A stretch of 64,000 bases of DNA from Amycolatopsis sulphurea (GTDB taxonomy: Bacteria > Actinomycetota > Actinomycetes > Mycobacteriales > Pseudonocardiaceae). The stretch lies in contig NZ_PDJK01000002.1 of assembly GCF_002564045.1 (NCBI RefSeq), forward strand, positions 4,588,001 through 4,652,000. Reading direction: 5' to 3'. The stretch's first letter is position 1; every line of letters begins with the position of its first letter. This document shows positions 11,156 through 19,558 of the stretch, piece after piece. The position numbers and the translations under genes are program-made. Below the pieces are notes generated by a model that ran no database searches, was not told the origin of the DNA, and worked only from the letters and a program-made list of their open reading frames with translations.

Positions 11156-11779
11156 GTGGACCTGCGCCGATTCGCCCGCGAGGAGCGCGCCGACCTCGCG
11201 GAACTCCTGGAAAGCCTGACCACCGAGCAGTGGTCACAGCCGACGCTGTGCGCCGGATGGACGGTGCACGACCTCGCGGCCCACGTGGTGAGCTACGACG
11301 AGATCGGTGCCCGCGGACTGGTCCGGCGGCTGGCCGGCGCGCGATTCTCCCCGGATCGCGCGAACGCGCTGGGCCAGGCCGAATACCGCGCGCGGCCGCC
11401 CGAGGAGCTGATCGCCATCCTGCGGCGCAATCCCCAGCCGCGCGGCCTGCCCGCCGCGTTCGGCGGTCTGATCGGCTTTCTCGACGGGCTGATCCACCAG
11501 CAGGACATCCGCCGTCCACTGGGACTGCCCCGCACCATCCCGCCGGAACGGCTGCAAGCCGCCCTGCGCTCGCTGCGGTTCGCCGTGCCGGTCGGCGCCG
11601 CCCGCCGGCTGCCCGGCCTGCACGCGGTCGCCACCGACCTGGACTGGTCGACCGGGAAGGGCGCCGAGGTCCGCGGCCCGGCCGAAGCCCTCCTGATGGC
11701 CTTGGCCGGCCGCCGCGCGGCGACCGGGGAGCTGAGCGGGCCGGGGCTGGAGCTGCTGGTGTCCCGCACTCAGGGCTGA
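11156..11779 (+). CDS. maleylpyruvate isomerase-family (DinB/TIGR03083) protein
   Basis: 207 residues from the GTG at 11156, which follows GGAGGGAGG by 6 nt; the frame is open far upstream but that part is antisense to neighbours. The N-terminal segment LRRFAREERADLAELLESLT and LCAGWTVHDLAAHVVSYD matches the four-helix DinB fold of mycothiol-dependent maleylpyruvate isomerase-like enzymes, whose metal-binding His residues are at AAHVV and GLIHQQD. The reaction is unknown; thiol transfer with mycothiol is the family-level expectation. Confidence 0.8.
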   Translation: MDLRRFAREERADLAELLESLTTEQWSQPTLCAGWTVHDLAAHVVSYDEIGARGLVRRLAGARFSPDRANALGQAEYRARPPEELIAILRRNPQPRGLPAAFGGLIGFLDGLIHQQDIRRPLGLPRTIPPERLQAALRSLRFAVPVGAARRLPGLHAVATDLDWSTGKGAEVRGPAEALLMALAGRRAATGELSGPGLELLVSRTQG

Positions 11780-12113
11780 GCCCGGTCGTCCTGGGCCGGA
11801 CGCAGCCGCTTCCGGCGCCCGCCGGGGCCGTGACCATGGCGGTTCCGGCCCTCCCGGCCGGGAATCCGCCGTGCGGCGGCCCGGTGCCGATCCCGCGTGG
11901 TGCTCGCGTCGACATCCGGTGACGCCCGGCCGGACGTCGGTGCACGAGCCGGCGGCCCGGGGGCGGGAATCCCGGTGTCGCCCCGGGATTTCGCCGCGGA
12001 TTCCGCAGGTCTGCCGGGGGATTCGCGCTCGGCCGTGATCACCCGGACCGGGGCTTGCGTCGGCATCGGCGGACAGCCGGAATGGCCTTCCGCAGTCCAG
12101 GGGAGGAAATCCG
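11780..12113. other. 334-bp interval without a recognisable gene
   Basis: GC-rich sequence with open frames on both strands that translate to Arg/Pro/Ala-rich strings. Only the ribosome-binding site GGGGAGGAA just before the gene at 12114 is informative. Confidence 0.4.
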
Positions 12114-12308
12114 GTGTTTCGATGGCAGCAGGCGGAGGGAAAGCGGCACGCGCTGGAGGGGCCGTTCCCGCCGCGGCCCGACGAGAGCTTCGTGGCGTTG
12201 TGCGGGGAGGAGGTGACAGTGGCGTGCAGCGACGTTCCGCAGCTTGGCGGGCATTGGTTCGATCCGACCTGTGCCGAGTGCAACGCAGTGTGGCTGAGCC
12301 GGGTATGA
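12114..12308 (+). CDS. small zinc-ribbon protein, 64 aa
   Basis: Starts at GTG 12114 after GGGGAGGAA. Two cysteine pairs (VALCG and VACSD near residues 28-40, then DPTCAEC at the end) and a nearby His resemble the short zinc-finger proteins (zf-HC3-like) common in Pseudonocardiales. The opening MFRWQQAEGKRHAL also fits that group. Function is unknown. It is translationally coupled to the next gene through an ATGA overlap at 12305-12308. Confidence 0.6.
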   Translation: MFRWQQAEGKRHALEGPFPPRPDESFVALCGEEVTVACSDVPQLGGHWFDPTCAECNAVWLSRV

Positions 12309-12715
12309 ACGACCTCCGGCTGCTCGCGCGCATCCGTGACCTGCAGGTCTCGCTGGCCACCGAGCTGGCCTTCCTGACCCGCTCGGTGGACGAGCAGGCA
12401 CCCCGCCCGGACGTGCTGCGCGACCTCGGCGAGCGGCTGCTCGACCTGGGCGGCGCGCTGGTCGAACGGGCCGACGAGCTCAACACCGCGGTACTGGCCA
12501 CGTTGCCCGCGCACGGCTGGCTCCCGGAGGCGGGCACCCGGCAGCGGGCGCTCGGCGTGGTGCATCAGGTCGGCCCCCGGCCGCTGCGGTGCGGGCCGAT
12601 CTTCCTGGCGCTGTGCGGGGCGGCCTGTTTCCCGTTCTACGGCCGGGACCCGGCCGGCCGCACCGCCCGGCACGAGCGGTGCCCGGCCTGCGCCGAACCG
12701 GGACGACGAGCGTGA
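12305..12715 (+). CDS. hypothetical protein with C-terminal Cys/His cluster, 136 aa
   Basis: Begins MNDLRLLARIRDLQVSLATE inside the stop codon of the preceding gene (ATGA overlap), so the two are co-translated. The first ~85 residues look helical and heptad-like. The C-terminal ~45 residues carry FLALCGAACFPFYGRD, then ARHERCPACAEPG, a zinc-ribbon-like arrangement echoing the partner upstream. No named family is recognised. Confidence 0.65.
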   Translation: MNDLRLLARIRDLQVSLATELAFLTRSVDEQAPRPDVLRDLGERLLDLGGALVERADELNTAVLATLPAHGWLPEAGTRQRALGVVHQVGPRPLRCGPIFLALCGAACFPFYGRDPAGRTARHERCPACAEPGRRA

Positions 12716-12742
12716 CCGGCGGTTTTCCGGTTTGCTGGAGGG

Positions 12743-13243
12743 ATGAGCGAGAAACCACCGGCGAAGGCGCCTCGCAGCACGGAGCGGCTCTTCCGGATCG
12801 CGATCGCGCTGAAGGGGCTGGACGGCGCCCTCCAGCTGGTCGGCGCGCTGATCCTGCTCTTCGTCCCGGCCACCGTGGTGACCGGGTTCGCGCATGCGGT
12901 GATCACCCGCGACCTGCTCGGCGATCCGTCCGGCACGCTGGCCCGGCACCTCGAACTCGCCGCCGAGCATTTCGCCGCGGGCGGCACGAAGACGTTCGCG
13001 GTGGTCTACCTGCTGGCGCACGGCGTGGTCAAGCTCGGCCTGGTGTGGGCACTGGCCCGGAAGTGGCTGCGGGCCTACCCGGTCGCGATGCTGGTGCTGG
13101 CCGCGTTCGTGGCCTACGAGATCTATCGCGCGATCGAGACCAGCTCGATCGCGCTGCCGTTCTTCGCCGCCGTGGACGCGCTGATCATCGTGCTGGTGTA
13201 CCGGGAATACCAGCAGCTCCGCCGGGAACGGGCAGCGGCCTGA
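12743..13243 (+). CDS. DUF2127 membrane protein
   Basis: 166 residues with four hydrophobic segments (residues ~20-50, ~85-105, ~110-128 and ~133-150). It opens FRIAIALKGLDGALQLVGAL and ends EYQQLRRERAAA, as in DUF2127. Family function is unknown. It is convergent with the PP2C gene, with copy B of the palindromic element between. Confidence 0.8.
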   Translation: MSEKPPAKAPRSTERLFRIAIALKGLDGALQLVGALILLFVPATVVTGFAHAVITRDLLGDPSGTLARHLELAAEHFAAGGTKTFAVVYLLAHGVVKLGLVWALARKWLRAYPVAMLVLAAFVAYEIYRAIETSSIALPFFAAVDALIIVLVYREYQQLRRERAAA

Positions 13244-13315
13244 CACCGGTACCCGTGTGATCGGCACCGGCATTCCGTGACCGTGCGCGAAGATCGCCGC
13301 GCACGGTCACGGAGC

Positions 13316-13483
13316 GCAGGGTGTCGGCAAAGTCGGTGTGGAGGTCTGTGAAGGGGCCCTTCACAGACTCTGAGTCCGTGAAGGGCCCCTTCACAGCCCC
13401 GAAACCGGTCCGGCGCACGCCACGAGGTGGTCGCACACACCTCCGCAGCGCCCGCCGCCGGGTCCCCGACCAACCCTGGTCAC
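13316..13483. repeat. dispersed palindromic element, copy B (near full length)
   Basis: Order: CAGGGTGTCGGCAAAGTCGG at the left end, the double hairpin (13344-13400), then a conserved non-coding arm starting CGAAACCGGTCCGGCGCACG and running to CCCCGACCAAC. The first hairpin reads GTCTGTG...CACAGAC where copies A and C have GTCCGTG...CACGGAC, a compensatory change. It lies between convergent genes. Confidence 0.85.
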
Positions 13484-13514
13484 GGAGCGGCCGAGCGCTC
13501 GCGCTCAGCGGGCC

Positions 13515-14222
13515 TCAGGCGGCCGTGCGAAACGGCTCCGTCGCGATCACGGCCGGGTCCACCGCGGGCGGTTCCACGAACAGCGCGGTCGCGTTGTCCC
13601 GTCCGCCCAGCTCGATCGCCGCGGCCACCAGCCCGGCCGCGCCGCCCGACGGATCGGCCAGGATCGCGTCGATCGTGGACGGCGGAACGACCTTGTGCAC
13701 ACCGTCGCTGGTCAGCAGCAGACCGCCGCCGACCACCTCGGTGGTGCCGATCTCGTCCGGCCGAGTGGTGCGCACGCTGGTGGTGACCACGTGCTCCATC
13801 CGCGCCGTGTAAGGCTGCCGCCGGCGGCGGAAGTACTCGGCCATGGTGTGGTCCTCGGTCACCTTGCGGACCATGTGGCCGTCCCAGCCGTACGCCCGGG
13901 AGTCGCCGACCCAGGCGATCCGGTAGCCGCCCTCGAACGGCATCGCGACCACCATCACCGCGTCGCCGGTGCCGCCCAGCTTCTGCACGGCCTGCTGGCC
14001 GTTCAGGATCGCGGCGACCGGCCCGTCCGCCACCGGGGTGCGGGCCGCGGCCGTTGCCGCGGTCCGCGCGGCCAGGCCCGCCGCGGGATCGTCCCCGACC
14101 CCGTCGGCGAGCGCGAACGTGATCCCGGGGGCGCCGGCCGCGGCGTAGGCGCTCACGGCGTCCGCATTGCGTTCGCGTGGCCCTCGCTCGCTGGCGGTGT
14201 GCCACGGTGGAAATCCGGTCAT
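13515..14222 (-). CDS. PP2C-type serine/threonine protein phosphatase
   Basis: 235 residues, a compact soluble PP2C domain. Motifs: ERNADAVSAY near the N-terminus, ITFALADGVGDD (metal-binding Asp), IAWVGDSRAYGWDG, LLLTSDGVHKVV and GGRDNATALFV near the end. It lacks the membrane tail of PstP-type enzymes and is shorter than average. The ATG follows GGGGAGG by 7 nt. It lies downstream of the glycosyltransferase cluster on the same strand but 124 bp away, so co-transcription is possible rather than clear. Confidence 0.85.
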   Translation of the reverse strand: MTGFPPWHTASERGPRERNADAVSAYAAAGAPGITFALADGVGDDPAAGLAARTAATAAARTPVADGPVAAILNGQQAVQKLGGTGDAVMVVAMPFEGGYRIAWVGDSRAYGWDGHMVRKVTEDHTMAEYFRRRRQPYTARMEHVVTTSVRTTRPDEIGTTEVVGGGLLLTSDGVHKVVPPSTIDAILADPSGGAAGLVAAAIELGGRDNATALFVEPPAVDPAVIATEPFRTAA

Positions 14223-14346
14223 GATGACCTCCCCGACTTCTCTGAGGGGGAACCCTCGCCTGTACCCAGAATGCGCTCCATTCCTGGGAACAGGCTGAGG
14301 ATTCCCGATCTTGCGGCTGTCTCTCCGGACACACCCCGGAAGATCG

Positions 14347-16191
14347 TCAGGAGATCAGCTTGTACACGGTCTGCCCGCCCACCGTGGTGGCGGTGAAATG
14401 CGCCGCGACCCAGTCGCCGATCTCGCTCGATCCGCCACCCGGGCCACCGCCGCGTCCGCCGTCCACGTAGTACGAGATCTTGCCCTCGGCCACGTACTGC
14501 TGGAACTGCGCCAGCGTGGGTGCCGGATCGCTGCCCGACCAGCCGCCGATCCCGATCACGCCCTTGCCACTGGCCAATTCCAGGCCGGCCGCGGATTGCG
14601 AGCTGGTAGTCGCCGCGGCCCACGTAGTGGTGGTCTGGGCGAGCAGAGTGCCGAGCGCGCTGCTCGTCTGCTCCATCCCGCCGCCGCCCATCCGGCCCAT
14701 GCCAGTGGTCTCCGGACCGGAAGTCGGGATGGAACCGCTGTGCGGCAAGGAAACCGTCTCCACGCCGTAAGCCGCGGTGCCCGCGCCGAGGGTGACCATC
14801 GTGGCCACCGCGACGCCTGCGATCAGCGTGCGGATCCGGGGCAGGCCGACCACGACGAGCGTGGCGACGATCAGCCCGAGTGCCACGATCACCCAGCGCA
14901 GCACCGGAAGCCACGTCGAGGTGCGGTCCAGCAGGATGTAGTCCCACACCGCGGTCACGGCGATCATCGAGCCCAGCAGCACGCGCGGGACGAGGTGTGC
15001 GCGACCGCGCCACAGCGCGTGCCCGGAGATCGCGACCAGTGCGGCGATCGCCGGGGCGAGCTGCACCGCGTAGTACGGGTGGATGGTGCCGCCCATGAAG
15101 CTGAACACCAGCCCGGTCACCAGCAGCCAGCCGCCCCAGACCAGCAACGAGGCACGGGTACGGTCGGTGCGCGCCGCCCGCCGGGTGAACCACAGCCCGG
15201 CCACCAGGCCGAGCAGCGCGGCGGGCAGCAGCCAGGAGATCTCGGTGCCGAAGCTCTCGCCGAACATCCGGCCCAGCCCCGAGGCGCCGCCGAACATCGT
15301 GTTCCCGACGCCTCCGCCCCCGAATCCGCCGCCCCCGCCGTTGCCTTCGCCGCCGAAGATCCGGCCGAGGCCGTTGTAGCCCAGCGCCAGCTCCAGCAGG
15401 CTGTTCCCGGTGGAACCGCCGATGTAGGGCCGGGACGTGGCAGGCCACAGCTCGACCAGCGCGACGAACCAGCCCGCGGAGACGATCAGCGCGCCGGCCG
15501 CGGCGAGCAGGTGCAGCAAGCGTTTGCCCAGCGAGGTCGGCGCGGCGACCAGATACGCCAGCGCGAACGCGGGCAGCACCAGGAAGGCCTGCATCATCTT
15601 GGTCAGGAAGCCGAAGCCGACCGCGACCCCGGCGAACACCAGCCACTTCGGGCTCGCCTTCTCGATCGCGCGGATCGTGCAATAGGCGGCCGCGATCAGC
15701 AACAGGACGAGCAGCGCGTCCGGATTGTTGAACCGGAACATCAGCGCGGCCACCGGGGTCAGCGCGAGGGCCGCCCCTGCCAGCAGTCCGGGCACCGGAC
15801 CGGAAACCCGGCGCACGGTCAGATACAGCAGCCCGACCGAGGCGACGCCCATGAGCGCCTGCGGGGCGAGCACGGTGAAGCTGGAGAAACCGAAGACCCG
15901 GGCGAACGCGGTGCCCACCCACAGCGCGGCAGGCGGTTTGTCGACAGTGAGCACACTGCCCGGGTCGAGCGAGCCGAAGAGCCAGGCCTCCAGGTTCTGC
16001 GTGCCGGATTGCACCGCGGCGGCGTAGAACGAGTTGCCATACCCCGAGGCGGTGAGGTTCCAGAAGTACAGCACCGCCGTGAGTGCCAACAGCCCGAGCG
16101 CCGCCGGGCGCACCCACGGCGGCGAATTCTCCTTGCGGTGCTGCGGATCCCGCGCCTGCGGAGTGGCAGGGCGGGCGGACAGGGCCGTCAT
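14347..16191 (-). CDS. GT39/ArnT-like membrane glycosyltransferase (paralogue 1)
   Basis: 614 residues with about ten to twelve hydrophobic segments. The first periplasmic loop carries LTVDKPPAALW with the acidic catalytic residue expected for polyprenyl-phosphate-sugar transferases; IRAIEKASPKW and RFNNPDALLVLLL are also typical. A Gly-rich loop lies near residues 285-310. The last ~110 residues form an extracytoplasmic domain (WAAATTSSQSAAGLELASGK and TLAQFQQYVAEGKISYYV) seen in actinobacterial members. It is translationally coupled to the upstream GT2-GtrA gene (TGATG overlap). Likely role: transfer of a sugar from a lipid carrier to an envelope acceptor. Confidence 0.85.
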   Translation of the reverse strand: MTALSARPATPQARDPQHRKENSPPWVRPAALGLLALTAVLYFWNLTASGYGNSFYAAAVQSGTQNLEAWLFGSLDPGSVLTVDKPPAALWVGTAFARVFGFSSFTVLAPQALMGVASVGLLYLTVRRVSGPVPGLLAGAALALTPVAALMFRFNNPDALLVLLLIAAAYCTIRAIEKASPKWLVFAGVAVGFGFLTKMMQAFLVLPAFALAYLVAAPTSLGKRLLHLLAAAGALIVSAGWFVALVELWPATSRPYIGGSTGNSLLELALGYNGLGRIFGGEGNGGGGGFGGGGVGNTMFGGASGLGRMFGESFGTEISWLLPAALLGLVAGLWFTRRAARTDRTRASLLVWGGWLLVTGLVFSFMGGTIHPYYAVQLAPAIAALVAISGHALWRGRAHLVPRVLLGSMIAVTAVWDYILLDRTSTWLPVLRWVIVALGLIVATLVVVGLPRIRTLIAGVAVATMVTLGAGTAAYGVETVSLPHSGSIPTSGPETTGMGRMGGGGMEQTSSALGTLLAQTTTTWAAATTSSQSAAGLELASGKGVIGIGGWSGSDPAPTLAQFQQYVAEGKISYYVDGGRGGGPGGGSSEIGDWVAAHFTATTVGGQTVYKLIS

Positions 16192-17474
16192 CAGGACTCC
16201 TCGGGTGCGGTGCGGCCGCGGCGGGGGTTGAAGACCCAGCCGCGCAGCAGCAGGAAGCGGAGCACCGTGGCGGCGAGGTTCGCCAGCACGAGAACGGTGG
16301 TCTCCAGGACGACTCCGGGATGCGTGGTGTGGTTGAGCAGCGCGAGCGAACCGCTGGTGAGCACGAGTCCGAGGCCGAACACGATCAGGCCTTCGAACTG
16401 GTGCCGTCCGGCTCCGGCGCGGCCGCGTACGCCGAAGGTCACCCGGCGGTTGACTGCGGTGTTCGCGATTGCCGTCACCAGCAGTGCGGTGAAGTTCGCT
16501 GCCTGCGCGCCCACCATGGTGCGCAGGAGCAGGAACAGCAGCAGGTACGCGGCGGTGCTGGCGACGCCGACCGCGGCGAACCGGACGAGCTGCTTGACGA
16601 GGCTGGGGGACACGCCGGGTGCCTCCACTCCGATCGGTTCCCGGCCGAGCTGCTCTCGCAGCCGGTGTACCGGGATCTGCCCGGTGAAGGTTGCGCGTGT
16701 GATGCGTACGAGGCCCTTGAGGTCGGCGGTCGCGGTGGCGACGAGGTTGACCGAGGAGTTCGGATCGTCGACCCAGTCCACGGGTACCTCGTGGATCCGC
16801 AACCCGGCGCGCTGGGCGAGCACGAGCAGCTCGGTGTCGAAGAACCAGCCGGTGTCCTGTACGTGCGGCAGGAGGCGGTGTGCGACGTCCGCGCGAATCG
16901 CCTTAAAGCCGCACTGCGCGTCGGAGAACCGCACGGCCAGTGCGCCGCGAAGGACCAGGTTGTAGCAGCGCGAGATGAACTCGCGCTTCGGTCCGCGTAC
17001 GACGCGGGCGCCACGCGCGAGCCGGCTGCCGATCGCGACGTCGGAATGTCCGGACAGCAGTGGCGCGACGAGCGGCCCGAGTGCGGCTAGGTCCGTCGAT
17101 AGGTCGACGTCCATGTACGCGAGCACAGCTGCGTCCGAAGCGGACCAGACCGCGTGAAGGGCGCGTCCGCGGCCCTTCTCGTCGAGGTGGTGTACTTCTA
17201 CTTCGGGGAACTCACGGGCGAGTCGTTCTGCGACCTGCAACGTGCGGTCGGTGCTCGCGTTGTCCGCGACGGTGATCCGGTACGGGTAGCCGACTCGCTC
17301 GGCCAGATAGGCATGCAGACGGCGGATGCACGGTTCGAGGTCGGCTTCTTCGTTGTAGACCGGGATGACGACGTCGAGCACGGGTTGCGGGCCGCCGAGG
17401 CCGACCGGGGTCGTCCCGGGCCGCGGTGCGGGCACGTCGCCGGCGCTGCTGCGGGAGGGGGCGGTGGCGTTCAT
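16191..17474 (-). CDS. GT2 glycosyltransferase fused to GtrA-like membrane domain
   Basis: 427 residues from the ATG 17474; the frame is open to a TTG at 17588, but that start falls inside a perfect palindrome. Residues ~30-280 are a dolichyl-phosphate-sugar synthase-type GT2 domain: LDVVIPVYNEEADLEPCIRR, then VADNASTDRT, and AYMDVDLSTDL with the DXD-type acidic residues. Residues ~295-420 contain four membrane segments of the GtrA family (LVRFAAVGVASTAAYLLLFL, then TAVNRRVTFGVRG). Expected job: charging polyprenyl phosphate with a sugar and moving it across the membrane for the two GT39 enzymes in the same cluster. Confidence 0.85.
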   Translation of the reverse strand: MNATAPSRSSAGDVPAPRPGTTPVGLGGPQPVLDVVIPVYNEEADLEPCIRRLHAYLAERVGYPYRITVADNASTDRTLQVAERLAREFPEVEVHHLDEKGRGRALHAVWSASDAAVLAYMDVDLSTDLAALGPLVAPLLSGHSDVAIGSRLARGARVVRGPKREFISRCYNLVLRGALAVRFSDAQCGFKAIRADVAHRLLPHVQDTGWFFDTELLVLAQRAGLRIHEVPVDWVDDPNSSVNLVATATADLKGLVRITRATFTGQIPVHRLREQLGREPIGVEAPGVSPSLVKQLVRFAAVGVASTAAYLLLFLLLRTMVGAQAANFTALLVTAIANTAVNRRVTFGVRGRAGAGRHQFEGLIVFGLGLVLTSGSLALLNHTTHPGVVLETTVLVLANLAATVLRFLLLRGWVFNPRRGRTAPEES

Positions 17475-17577
17475 GGCGTTCACCGTCGTCTGTGGGGCTT
17501 TGGTGACGTTGTGGCGTCCCTGTGCGGGTGCTGTGGGTCTGCCACTCGTCGATCGGCTTCGCCGGGCAGGACGAAAC

Positions 17578-17605
17578 CCCTTGGACAACCCGGGTTGTCC
17601 AAGGG
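17578..17605 (-). terminator. perfect 28-bp palindrome after the GT39 paralogue 2 stop codon
   Basis: An uninterrupted inverted repeat centred on CCCGGG with arms CCCTTGGACAACC, beginning 17 nt past the stop codon of the gene that ends at 17622. It is best read as a transcription terminator or attenuator before the GT2-GtrA gene. No U-tract follows. Confidence 0.6.
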
Positions 17606-17621
17606 TTCGGTGTAGGTGGGA

Positions 17622-19493
17622 TCAGGGGGTCAGGTCGTACACCACGACACCGTCCACTGTGGTCGATTGGTAGTTCGCCGCGACCCAGTCGACGATCTGC
17701 TGGGACAGATCACTGCCACTGCTGTTGCCGCCGAACACGGTCATCCCTTCGCCGAGTAAGTAGTGGATCTTCCCGTCGTGGACGTACTGCTGGAACTGTT
17801 CCAGCGTCGGGTACGGGTCAGTACCGTTGAACCCGCCCACGGCAAGCACGGGTTGCCCGCTGGCGAGCTGATATCCGGCCGCGTTGTTGGAACCGACTGT
17901 GGCAGCTGCCCAGGTGTACTTTCCGGTGTTCTGGGTCAGTAGCGCGGTGAGCGCCGTCCCAGGTGACGAGGTGCCGAGCAGCCCTCCGGCAGGTCCGCCG
18001 CCACCGCGCATTCCGCCACCGCCAGGCATGCCGCGGTTGGAAGATGGCCCTGCAGAAGGAATCGCGCCGCTATGCGGGGTCGTCGCTGTCGCGACGGCGT
18101 ACGCGCCAGTGCCCGCGAGTAGCGCGACAAGCCCTACGACGGCAAGGGATCGCGCAGCGACGCGACTGAGGTGACTGGAGAAGAACAGCGCCACTGAGGT
18201 GAACAACCCGATGATGAGCACAGTGGGGGCGAGCCAGGGCAGCCACGACGATTCGCGCAATAGCAGCACGTACGTCGTGACAGCGCTCAAGGCGAGCCCA
18301 CCGCTGAGCAGGCCCGAGGCGACGGGGTCGTCGCGTAGCCGCCACAGCTGAACGATGGCGGTACCGACGAGTGCGGCTATCGCCGGGGCGAGCGCGACCG
18401 TGTAGTACGGATGGATGATGCCGCCCATGAGGCTGAACACAGCAGCGGTGACGATCAGCCAGCCACCCCAGATCAGCAAAGCCGCACGGCTGTGATCGGT
18501 TCGCGGCGCGCGGCGGGTGAACCACAGTCCGGCGCCCAGCGCGAGTACGGCGGCAGGCAGCAGCCACGCGATCCCGCCCGCCATCTCGCTGCCGAACAGC
18601 CGGAACAGTCCGGTGCTGCCCCAGCCGCCGCCGGCCCCGCCGCCGACGCTGCCGGTCTCGTCGCCGGTGATCCGGCCGAAACCGTTGTAGCCCAAGGTCA
18701 ATTCTAGCAGGCTGTTGTTCTGCGAGCCGCCGATGTAGGGCCGGTCCGCGGCGGGCCAGAGCGCGACGACGGCGAGGTACCAGCCCGCAGAGACGATCAG
18801 GGCGACCCCTGCGGAAAGCAGGTGCAGCAGGCGTTTTCCGGGTCCTGTGGGCGCGGCGACGAGATAAGCAAGGGCGAATCCGGGCACCACCAGGAATGTT
18901 TGCAGCATCTTCGCCAGGAACCCGAATCCGACGGCCATGCCGGCCAGGACGAGCCATTTCGGGCTGGCCTTCTCGATGGCGCGTACGGTGCAATAGGCCG
19001 CAGCTACGAGAAGAAGTACGAGCAGGGCGTCCGGGTTGTTGAAGCGGAAGATCAGCGCTGCCGCGGGGGTGAGGGCCAACACAGTGCCCGCGAGTAGCCC
19101 GGTCGCGGCGCCGGAAGTGCGCCGTACGGTCGCGTACGTCAGCCAGGTCGCGCCGACGCCCATCAGCGCTTGCGGTACGAGGATGCTCCAGCTGTTCACG
19201 CCGAACAGTCGCGCGGAGAGGCTCATCACCCACAGAGCAGCGGGGGTCTTGTCCACTGTGATGCCGTTGGCTGCGTCGCTGGAGCCGAAGAACAGTGCCT
19301 TCCAGCTTTGTGAACCCGCTTGTGCGGCAGCGGAGTAGAAGGAGTTGGCCCAGCCTGAAGCACTCAGGTCCCACACGTACAGCGCAGCGGTGGCGGCGAG
19401 GAGCGCAACGAGGGACAGCCGCATCCACCGCGGTTCTCGCCGTGGCGCGGCGGGACTGCTTGGCGGTGCTTCGGGGGTGGCGACTGCGGTCAT
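17622..19493 (-). CDS. GT39/ArnT-like membrane glycosyltransferase (paralogue 2)
   Basis: 623 residues from the ATG 19493 (MTAVATPEAPP); the frame is open to 19562 without a better site. It is clearly homologous to the GT39 gene at 14347: same ITVDKTPAALW loop, IRFNNPDALLVLLLVAAAYC, Gly-rich loop (GGGAGGGWG) and C-terminal extracytoplasmic domain. The sequences have diverged enough that this is an old duplication. It sits between the histidine kinase and the GT2-GtrA gene on the same strand, implying one regulated operon for envelope glycosylation. Confidence 0.85.
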   Translation of the reverse strand: MTAVATPEAPPSSPAAPRREPRWMRLSLVALLAATAALYVWDLSASGWANSFYSAAAQAGSQSWKALFFGSSDAANGITVDKTPAALWVMSLSARLFGVNSWSILVPQALMGVGATWLTYATVRRTSGAATGLLAGTVLALTPAAALIFRFNNPDALLVLLLVAAAYCTVRAIEKASPKWLVLAGMAVGFGFLAKMLQTFLVVPGFALAYLVAAPTGPGKRLLHLLSAGVALIVSAGWYLAVVALWPAADRPYIGGSQNNSLLELTLGYNGFGRITGDETGSVGGGAGGGWGSTGLFRLFGSEMAGGIAWLLPAAVLALGAGLWFTRRAPRTDHSRAALLIWGGWLIVTAAVFSLMGGIIHPYYTVALAPAIAALVGTAIVQLWRLRDDPVASGLLSGGLALSAVTTYVLLLRESSWLPWLAPTVLIIGLFTSVALFFSSHLSRVAARSLAVVGLVALLAGTGAYAVATATTPHSGAIPSAGPSSNRGMPGGGGMRGGGGPAGGLLGTSSPGTALTALLTQNTGKYTWAAATVGSNNAAGYQLASGQPVLAVGGFNGTDPYPTLEQFQQYVHDGKIHYLLGEGMTVFGGNSSGSDLSQQIVDWVAANYQSTTVDGVVVYDLTP

Positions 19494-19558
19494 ACGGTCA
19501 GATTCCAGGGACGACCTGGGGCGGTGGTATGTCCGGCCTGTGCGCCTGCTGTGCGGCT

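Noticed and set aside
13344-13400. Palindromic repeats as a CRISPR array
   Set aside because: Only two hairpin units per site with a fixed spacer-like centre; no regularly spaced unique spacers and no cas genes.
17475-17588. Upstream TTG start for the GT2-GtrA gene
   Set aside because: It lies inside a perfect palindrome, has no ribosome-binding site, and would add a basic low-complexity leader to a family that normally starts near residue 39 of this frame.
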